A stretch of DNA of 64,000 nt. Origin: Caballeronia sordidicola (GTDB lineage Bacteria; Pseudomonadota; Gammaproteobacteria; Burkholderiales; Burkholderiaceae). Under the pieces are notes generated by a model. It was given only the letters and a program-made list of their open reading frames with translations. It was not told the origin of the DNA and ran no database searches. Below, piece after piece: positions 58,046 through 64,000 of this stretch. The number at the start of each line of letters is the position of its first letter. Position 1 is the first letter of the stretch. The position numbers were made by a program, and so were the translations under genes. The stretch is from positions 33,354-97,353 of the forward strand of contig NZ_JNFG01000024.1 of the NCBI RefSeq assembly GCF_000729995.1, read 5' to 3'.

Positions 58046-60124
58046 ATGTCCACGACACTCAATGAAAACCTTCTGCTCACGATTGCGCTGGCGCCACTTG
58101 CCGGTTCGCTGATCGCCGGGCTGTTCGGCTGGAAGATCGGGCGCAAGTCTTCGCACCGCATCACGATCCTCGGCGTGATGATCTCGTTCGTCCTCTCGTG
58201 TTTCGTCCTGGTGGACGTGATGCAGGGCGCGAGCTTCAACGCGACCATCTACGAATGGATGACGGTCGGGCCGCTGAAGATGGAGATCGGCTTCCTGGTC
58301 GACTCGCTCACCGCGATGATGATGGTGATCGTCACCTTCGTCTCCCTGATGGTGCACATCTACACGATCGGCTACATGGCCGACGAGGAAGTGGGCTACG
58401 AGCGTTTCTTCTCGTACATCTCGCTCTTCACGTTCTCCATGCTGATGCTCGTGATGGCCAACAACTTCCTGCAGCTGTTCTTCGGCTGGGAAGCGGTGGG
58501 TCTGGTGTCGTACCTGCTGATCGGCTTCTACTACACCCGTCCGACGGCCATCTACGCGAACATGAAGGCGTTCATTGTGAATCGCGTGGGTGACTTCGGG
58601 TTCCTGCTCGGCATTGGCTTGTTGCTGGCGTTTGCGGGTTCGCTGAACTACGGCGATGTGTTCGCTCACCGTACCGCGCTGGCCGGCATGACGTTCCCGG
58701 GCACCGACTGGGGTCTGCTGACCGTTGCCTGTATCTGCCTGTTCATCGGCGCGATGGGTAAGTCGGCGCAGTTCCCGCTGCACGTGTGGCTGCCGGACTC
58801 CATGGAAGGCCCGACGCCTATCTCGGCGCTGATCCACGCGGCAACCATGGTGACGGCCGGTATTTTCATGGTCACGCGGATGTCGCCGCTGTTCGAATTG
58901 TCGGATTCGGCGTTGTCGTTCGTGACGGTGATCGGCGCGATCACGGCGCTGTTCATGGGCTTTCTGGGTGTGGTGCAGAACGACATCAAGCGCGTGGTGG
59001 CTTACTCCACGCTCTCGCAGCTCGGTTACATGACGGTGGCGCTTGGCGTCTCCGCTTACCCGGTAGCCGTGTTTCACCTGGCTACGCATGCGTTCTTCAA
59101 GGCGCTGCTGTTCCTCGGCGCGGGTTCGGTGATCATCGGCATGCACCACGACCAGGACATGCGCAACATGGGCGGCCTGCGTAAATACATGCCGATCACG
59201 TGGATCACGTCGCTGATTGGTTCGCTCGCGCTGATTGGTACGCCGTTCTTCTCGGGCTTCTACTCGAAAGATTCGATCATCGACGCAGTGAAGGCGTCGC
59301 ACATCGCCGGCTCGGGGTTCGCGTATTTCGCAGTGGTGGCAAGCGTGTTCGTCACGGCGCTGTATTCGTTCCGTATGTACTTCATGGTCTTCCACGGCAA
59401 GGAGCGCTTCCGCGGTCCGAAGCATCCGGAAAGCCCGATGGCTATCGAAGCGGCTGCGCATGCACATGACGCGCATGGACACGATTCACACGGTCATGAC
59501 GATCATGGTCATGGTCACCACGAGCACGTTCCGCATGAAACGTCGTGGGTCATCACGCTGCCGCTGGTCTTGCTGGCGATTCCGTCGGTGATCATCGGTG
59601 CGATTGCGATCGGCCCGATGTTGTTCGGCGATTTCTTCGCGCACGGCGTGGTGTTCGACAAGGTAATAGAGATCGGCGCCAACCATCCGGGGCTGCAGGA
59701 GATGGGCGAGGAATTCCATGGCTGGTTCGCGATGGGCCTTCATTCAGTCGAAGGCTTGCCGGTGTGGCTGGCGCTCGCGGGCGTGGTGGTGTCGTGGTTC
59801 CTGTACTGGAAGCGTACGGATCTGCCGGGCGTGATCAAGCAACGCTTCCTGCCGATCTATAACTTGCTCGACAACAAGTACTACCTCGACAAGATCAATG
59901 ACGTGGTATTTGCAAAAGGCGCGGTCGCCATTGGCCGCGGACTCTGGAAAGAGGGTGACGTGGCCGTTATCGACGGTATCGTCAATGGCCTCGCGAAGTT
60001 CGTCGGCTGGTTTGCCGGTGTGATTCGCTTCCTTCAATCCGGTTACATCTATCACTACGCGTTCGCCATGATCATTGGCATGTTGGGGCTCTTGACCCTG
60101 TTTGTAACGCTCGGCGGCAAATAA
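58046..60124 (+). CDS. nuoL: NADH-quinone oxidoreductase subunit L
   Basis: A 692-residue antiporter-like proton-pumping subunit with about 16 helices, including the long lateral helix at the C-terminus. FFGWEAVGLVSYLLIGFYYTRP carries the key Glu, and GKSAQFPLHVWLPDSMEGPTPISALIHAATMVTAG the channel lysine and histidines. Between later helices, near residues 472-498, is a stretch with 12 histidines among Asp, Gly and Ala residues (AHAHDAHGHDSHG...), possibly metal-binding and outside the membrane. Confidence 0.97.
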   Translation: MSTTLNENLLLTIALAPLAGSLIAGLFGWKIGRKSSHRITILGVMISFVLSCFVLVDVMQGASFNATIYEWMTVGPLKMEIGFLVDSLTAMMMVIVTFVSLMVHIYTIGYMADEEVGYERFFSYISLFTFSMLMLVMANNFLQLFFGWEAVGLVSYLLIGFYYTRPTAIYANMKAFIVNRVGDFGFLLGIGLLLAFAGSLNYGDVFAHRTALAGMTFPGTDWGLLTVACICLFIGAMGKSAQFPLHVWLPDSMEGPTPISALIHAATMVTAGIFMVTRMSPLFELSDSALSFVTVIGAITALFMGFLGVVQNDIKRVVAYSTLSQLGYMTVALGVSAYPVAVFHLATHAFFKALLFLGAGSVIIGMHHDQDMRNMGGLRKYMPITWITSLIGSLALIGTPFFSGFYSKDSIIDAVKASHIAGSGFAYFAVVASVFVTALYSFRMYFMVFHGKERFRGPKHPESPMAIEAAAHAHDAHGHDSHGHDDHGHGHHEHVPHETSWVITLPLVLLAIPSVIIGAIAIGPMLFGDFFAHGVVFDKVIEIGANHPGLQEMGEEFHGWFAMGLHSVEGLPVWLALAGVVVSWFLYWKRTDLPGVIKQRFLPIYNLLDNKYYLDKINDVVFAKGAVAIGRGLWKEGDVAVIDGIVNGLAKFVGWFAGVIRFLQSGYIYHYAFAMIIGMLGLLTLFVTLGGK

Positions 60125-60141
60125 GGCGGGGACACCTATCT

Positions 60142-61632
60142 ATGCACTCTTTACCCATTCTTAGTCTCGCGATCTGGTTGCCGATCATTGTCGGCATCCT
60201 TGTACTGGCAATAGGCAATGACAGCAATCCGGGCCCGTCGCGCTGGCTTGCATTGATCGGCTCCATTCTTGGGCTGATCGTCACCATTCCGCTGATTACC
60301 GGCTTCGACAACTCGTCGGCCGCGCTGCAGTTCGAAGAGAAGGCGGTCTGGATCGATCGCTTCAACATCTCGTATCACCTGGGCGTCGACGGCCTTTCCA
60401 TGTGGTTCGTCGTGTTGACCGCGTTGATCACGGTGATCACGATCATCAGCGCGTGGGAAGTCATCACGGTGCGCGTGGCGCAGTACCTGGCCGCGTTCCT
60501 GATCTTGTCGGGCCTCATGATCGGCGTGTTCTCGACCGCCGACGGCATGTTGTTCTACGTCTTCTTCGAAGCGACGCTGATCCCGATGTACATCATCATC
60601 GGCGTGTGGGGTGGCGCGAACCGGGTCTATGCCGCGTTCAAGTTCTTCCTGTACACGCTGATGGGCTCGCTGCTGATGCTGATCGCGTTGCTGTACCTGT
60701 ACACGCAGACGCACACGTTCGACATCGCCACGTGGCACGCATTGAAGATCGGCTTCACGCCGCAAGTGCTGCTGTTCATCGCCTTCTTCCTGGCTTTCGC
60801 CGTGAAGGTGCCGATGTGGCCGGTCCACACGTGGTTGCCTGACGCCCACGTGGAAGCGCCGACGGGCGGCTCGGTCGTGCTGGCCGCGATCATGCTGAAG
60901 CTGGGTGCGTACGGTTTTATCCGCTTCTCGCTGCCTATCGCGCCTGACGCCAGCCATTTCCTGGCGCCGGTGGTGATCACGTTGTCCTTGATCGCGGTGA
61001 TCTACATTGGCTTCGTGGCGCTGGTGCAGGAAGACATGAAGAAGCTGGTGGCGTATTCGTCGATTGCGCACATGGGCTTCGTCACGCTCGGGTTCTTCAT
61101 CTTCAGCACGCTCGGCATGGAAGGCGCGATCATCCAGATGATCTCGCACGGCTTTGTCTCGGGCGCCATGTTCCTGTGCATCGGGGTGCTGTATGACCGC
61201 ATGCATTCGCGTCGGATCGCGGACTACGGCGGCGTGGTAAACGTGATGCCGAAGTTCGCCGCGTTCGCCATGTTGTTCGCGATGGCCAACTGCGGTTTGC
61301 CGGGTACCTCGGGTTTCGTCGGTGAATTCATGGTCATCCTGGCTGCCGTGAAGTTCAACTTCTGGATCGGTTTCCTGGCGACCTTCACGCTGGTTCTCGG
61401 CGCGGCGTACACGCTGTGGATGTACAAGCGTGTGCACTTCGGCGGGATAGCGAACGATCACGTGGCGAAGCTCAAAGACATCAACAAGCGCGAATTCTTC
61501 ATGCTCGCCGTGCTTGGCGTGTTCACGCTGTACATGGGCCTGTATCCGAAGCCGTTCACCGACGTGATGCACGCATCCGTAGAAAATCTCCTCTCCCACG
61601 TCGCGCAGTCCAAACTGCCGCTGGCCCAGTAA
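60142..61632 (+). CDS. nuoM: NADH-quinone oxidoreductase subunit M
   Basis: A 496-residue antiporter-like proton-pumping subunit with 14 helices. FFEATLIPMYIIIGVWGG includes the essential Glu; AFAVKVPMWPVHTWLPDAHVEAPTGGSVVLAAIMLKLGAYG holds the channel lysine and the broken helix. No unusual insertions are seen. It follows nuoL by 17 bases and precedes nuoN. Confidence 0.97.
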   Translation: MHSLPILSLAIWLPIIVGILVLAIGNDSNPGPSRWLALIGSILGLIVTIPLITGFDNSSAALQFEEKAVWIDRFNISYHLGVDGLSMWFVVLTALITVITIISAWEVITVRVAQYLAAFLILSGLMIGVFSTADGMLFYVFFEATLIPMYIIIGVWGGANRVYAAFKFFLYTLMGSLLMLIALLYLYTQTHTFDIATWHALKIGFTPQVLLFIAFFLAFAVKVPMWPVHTWLPDAHVEAPTGGSVVLAAIMLKLGAYGFIRFSLPIAPDASHFLAPVVITLSLIAVIYIGFVALVQEDMKKLVAYSSIAHMGFVTLGFFIFSTLGMEGAIIQMISHGFVSGAMFLCIGVLYDRMHSRRIADYGGVVNVMPKFAAFAMLFAMANCGLPGTSGFVGEFMVILAAVKFNFWIGFLATFTLVLGAAYTLWMYKRVHFGGIANDHVAKLKDINKREFFMLAVLGVFTLYMGLYPKPFTDVMHASVENLLSHVAQSKLPLAQ

Positions 61633-61656
61633 CGCGTGCGGAGGAAATAAAAGATC

Positions 61657-63135
61657 ATGCAAAACGCCCCCATGAGTGCCCTGTTACCCGATGGACTGTT
61701 GATGCTGATGGTCGTCGTGGCCTGGTTGAACGACACCATCTTCGGTCCGAAGAGCCGTCATACGACCTACCTGATTTCGGTTGTATCGGCCATTGTGGTC
61801 GGTGTGTGGTTCGCCTTCCAGGCGCTCGATCCCACGCCGCATTACTACTTCACGCGCATGTACGTGGTCGACCCGTTTGCGAGCGCGATGAAAGCGGTCG
61901 TGACGCTCGGCTTCGCGGTATCGATCATCTATTCGCGCAAGTATCTTGAAGATCGCGACCTGTTCCGCGGTGACTTCTTCCTGCTCGGTTTGTTCTCGCT
62001 GCTCGGCCAGTGCGTGATGATTTCGGGCAACAACTTCCTGACGCTGTATCTCGGCCTGGAACTGATGTCGCTGTCGTTGTACGCAGTGATCGCGTTGCGC
62101 AAGGATTCGCCGCAAGCCAACGAATCCGCGATGAAGTACTACGTACTTGGCGCGCTCGCTTCGGGTTTCCTGCTCTACGGCATCTCGATGCTGTACGGCG
62201 CGACCGGCTCGCTGGAACTGAACGAAGTGGCGAAGGCGATCGCAACCGGCCGCATCAACGACGCAGTCCTGCTGTTCGGCGTGATCTTCGTGGTGGCGGG
62301 CGTGGCGTTCAAGATGGGCGCGGTGCCGTTCCACATGTGGGTGCCTGACGTGTACCAAGGTGCGCCGACTGCGATGACTCTGCTCACCGGCGGAGGCCCG
62401 AAGGCTGCGGCGTTTGCGTGGGGCCTGCGTTTCCTGGTGATGGCGCTGCTGCCGCTGGCGGTGGACTGGCAAGAGATGCTGGTGATCCTGGCCGCGTTGT
62501 CGCTGATCGTGGGTAACGTGACCGGTATCGTCCAAAAGAACATCAAGCGGATGCTGGCGTACTCGGCTATCTCGAACATGGGCTTCGTGCTGCTCGGCAT
62601 GCTGGCTGGCGTGGTCGACGGTAAGGCTGACGGCGCGGCGAACGCCTATAGCTCGGCGATGTTCTACAGCATCATCTATTTGATGACCACGCTCGGCACC
62701 TTCGGCATGGTGATGCTGCTGGCACGCAAGGACTTCGAAGCGGAAACGCTCGATGACTTCAAGGGCCTGAACCAGCGTAGCCCGGTGTTCGCGTTCGTGA
62801 TGATGATCATGATGTTCTCGCTCGCCGGCATTCCGCCGATGGTCGGCTTCTACGCGAAGCTCGCCGTGCTCGAGGCCACCATGAACGCCGGGCTGACGTG
62901 GCTTGCGGTGCTGGCGGTGCTGTCGTCGCTGGTGGGTGCGTTCTACTACCTGCGTATCGTCAAGCTGATGTACTTCGATGCACCGACCGATACATCGCCG
63001 ATCGTCGCGGACAACCTGAAGCGCGCGCTGCTCGCGTTCAACGGCCTGGCTGTGCTGGTGCTCGGCATTGTCCCCGGACCGTTGATGAACGCCTGCCTGG
63101 CAGCGATCACGCACACCCTGCCGTTCCAGTTGTAA
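61657..63135 (+). CDS. nuoN: NADH-quinone oxidoreductase subunit N
   Basis: A 492-residue antiporter-like proton-pumping subunit. LYLGLELMSLSLYAVIALRKDSPQANESAMKYYVLGALASG and GVAFKMGAVPFHMWVPDVYQGAPTAMTLLTGGGPKAAAF are the core motifs; the last includes the channel lysine. GGAGGAAAT lies upstream of the ATG at 61657, with a second ATG five codons later. Its stop TAA shares a base with the ATG of the DUF2818 gene. Confidence 0.97.
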   Translation: MQNAPMSALLPDGLLMLMVVVAWLNDTIFGPKSRHTTYLISVVSAIVVGVWFAFQALDPTPHYYFTRMYVVDPFASAMKAVVTLGFAVSIIYSRKYLEDRDLFRGDFFLLGLFSLLGQCVMISGNNFLTLYLGLELMSLSLYAVIALRKDSPQANESAMKYYVLGALASGFLLYGISMLYGATGSLELNEVAKAIATGRINDAVLLFGVIFVVAGVAFKMGAVPFHMWVPDVYQGAPTAMTLLTGGGPKAAAFAWGLRFLVMALLPLAVDWQEMLVILAALSLIVGNVTGIVQKNIKRMLAYSAISNMGFVLLGMLAGVVDGKADGAANAYSSAMFYSIIYLMTTLGTFGMVMLLARKDFEAETLDDFKGLNQRSPVFAFVMMIMMFSLAGIPPMVGFYAKLAVLEATMNAGLTWLAVLAVLSSLVGAFYYLRIVKLMYFDAPTDTSPIVADNLKRALLAFNGLAVLVLGIVPGPLMNACLAAITHTLPFQL

Positions 63136-63431
63136 TGTCGGCAGCGGGCTGGTTTATCGTGTTGTTGGCGCTGGTCGGCGCCAACCTCCCGTTCGTGAAT
63201 CAGCGTCTTTTCTCCGTCGCGCCACTCAAGACGACGAAGAAAAACGGCTGGATCCGCATCGCGGAATTGATCGTGCTTTATTTTGTCGTGGGCGCGCTCG
63301 GCTTTATGCTTGAGGCGCGTGCAGGCAACCGCTTCGAGCAGGGCTGGCAGTTTTACGCCGTGACCTTCAGCTTGTTCGTGGTGCTCGCGTTCCCCGGCTT
63401 TGCGTTCCAGTATCTCGTCAAGCGCCGCTGA
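63135..63431 (+). CDS. DUF2818 membrane protein coupled to nuoN
   Basis: A 98-residue protein with three hydrophobic helices (about 3-18, 42-60, 70-90) and a basic middle loop (LKTTKKNGWIRIAE). It matches DUF2818, seen in betaproteobacteria directly after nuoN. The ATG overlaps the nuoN stop by one base (TAATG), so translation is coupled. Whether it is an assembly factor or an extra subunit of complex I is not known. Confidence 0.85.
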   Translation: MSAAGWFIVLLALVGANLPFVNQRLFSVAPLKTTKKNGWIRIAELIVLYFVVGALGFMLEARAGNRFEQGWQFYAVTFSLFVVLAFPGFAFQYLVKRR

Positions 63432-63499
63432 CGGCGATTGCCGTCGTGGCTTGATCCTCGCGTTTAACTTTATTTAGCGCGTCTCTCTCAAGGTGCACG

Positions 63500-64000
63500 A
63501 TGGCTGACCAATCTCTCGATTTCCCTGATTCCGACGATGGCTTGATCGAGAAGACAGTCGAGAGCAAATTGTTGCATCGGGGCAAGTTCCTCACGCTCAA
63601 GATCGATACGGTCGAACTGCCCGACGGCAAGCACGCGACGCGCGAGTTCGTCGAACATCCGGGCGCCGTGATGATCCTGCCGCTGTTTGATGACGGACGT
63701 GTGCTGCTTGAACGGCAGTATCGATATCCGATCGCCAAGGTCCTGCTCGAATTTCCCGCCGGCAAGCTCGATCCGAATGAGAGCGAACTCGCGTGCGCGA
63801 AACGCGAGTTGCAAGAAGAAACCGGTTATACGGCGCGCGAATGGTTTTTCCTGACGCGGATTCATCCGGTGATTTCCTACTCCACCGAATTCATCGACCT
63901 GTATTTGGCCCGCGGCTTAACGGCCGGAGAGAGCAAGCTCGACGAGGGTGAGTTCCTCGAAACCCTTATCGCGGATCCGTCGCAGATTTCCGAGTGGATC
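63500..64000 (+). CDS. NUDIX hydrolase, ADP-ribose pyrophosphatase-like (partial)
   Basis: The first 167 residues are present; the 3' end is beyond the window. The Nudix box is intact: G-x5-E-x7-RELQEETGY (GKLDPNESELACAKRELQEE...). The preceding fold (TVELPDGKHATREFVEHPGAVMILPL, LLERQYRYPIAKVLLEFPAG) is that of ADP-ribose pyrophosphatases (NudF type), which split ADP-ribose into AMP and ribose 5-phosphate. It follows DUF2818 by 68 bp. Confidence 0.9.
   Translation, partial: MADQSLDFPDSDDGLIEKTVESKLLHRGKFLTLKIDTVELPDGKHATREFVEHPGAVMILPLFDDGRVLLERQYRYPIAKVLLEFPAGKLDPNESELACAKRELQEETGYTAREWFFLTRIHPVISYSTEFIDLYLARGLTAGESKLDEGEFLETLIADPSQISEWI

Overview
This 64 kb window is chromosomal, high-GC DNA from a betaproteobacterium of the family Burkholderiaceae, most likely Paraburkholderia, Caballeronia or a close relative. 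The assignment rests on gene order (ilvI-ilvH-ilvC-psd-pssA-leuA, and rpsO-pnp-quinone oxidoreductase-tpiA-secG-tRNA-Leu-nuoA..N-DUF2818-NUDIX), on the cyanide-insensitive type of bd oxidase, and on recognisable Burkholderiaceae proteins (DUF3106, DUF3619, DUF2818). No phage, insertion sequence, rRNA operon or CRISPR array is visible.

Left part (1-31 kb) is accessory and regulatory. It begins with a truncated toxin-antitoxin-like pair whose promoter lies inside a perfect 21-bp palindrome. An Fsr-type efflux pump, a chemoreceptor and three signalling proteins built from HDOD, GGDEF and EAL domains follow. Next come a periplasmic peroxiredoxin, the cioAB quinol oxidase, and a guanidinium exporter (gdx) preceded by a clear guanidine-II riboswitch. 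After these lie a DUF4126 protein translationally overlapped by a large ABC permease, a truncated haemoglobin, a hipBA module with its own promoter and operator, alaX, a DUF924 gene, an SDR, a LOG-family hydrolase and a TetR regulator. A leftward set of metallophosphoesterase (PlcP/LpxH-like), glycosyltransferase and diacylglycerol kinase, with a PhoB-box-like site upstream, fits phosphate-responsive membrane lipid remodelling. An ECF sigma factor operon (sigma, DUF3619, DUF3106, RDD) closes this part.

The centre (31-41 kb) is biosynthetic: branched-chain amino acid synthesis (ilvIHC), phosphatidylethanolamine synthesis (psd, pssA) and leucine synthesis (leuA). Upstream of leuA is an apparently undescribed leucine attenuator: a 28-codon leader peptide with seven Leu codons, six of them the scarce CTA, starting almost at the predicted transcription start and overlapping two mutually exclusive hairpins. 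Carbonic anhydrase, a lipoprotein with two BamE-like repeats and a solitary periplasmic binding protein follow.

The right part (42-64 kb) is core housekeeping: rpsO and pnp, each with a structured leader, a quinone oxidoreductase, tpiA, secG, tRNA-Leu(GAG), the complete 14-gene nuo operon for respiratory complex I, a coupled DUF2818 gene and a NUDIX hydrolase cut by the window edge. Complex I feeds the quinol pool that the bd-type oxidase at 12-14 kb can drain.

The best candidates for new biology are the leu leader, the phosphate/lipid gene set with its Pho box, and the palindromic toxin-antitoxin promoter. Everything here was read by eye; no database search or folding program was run.
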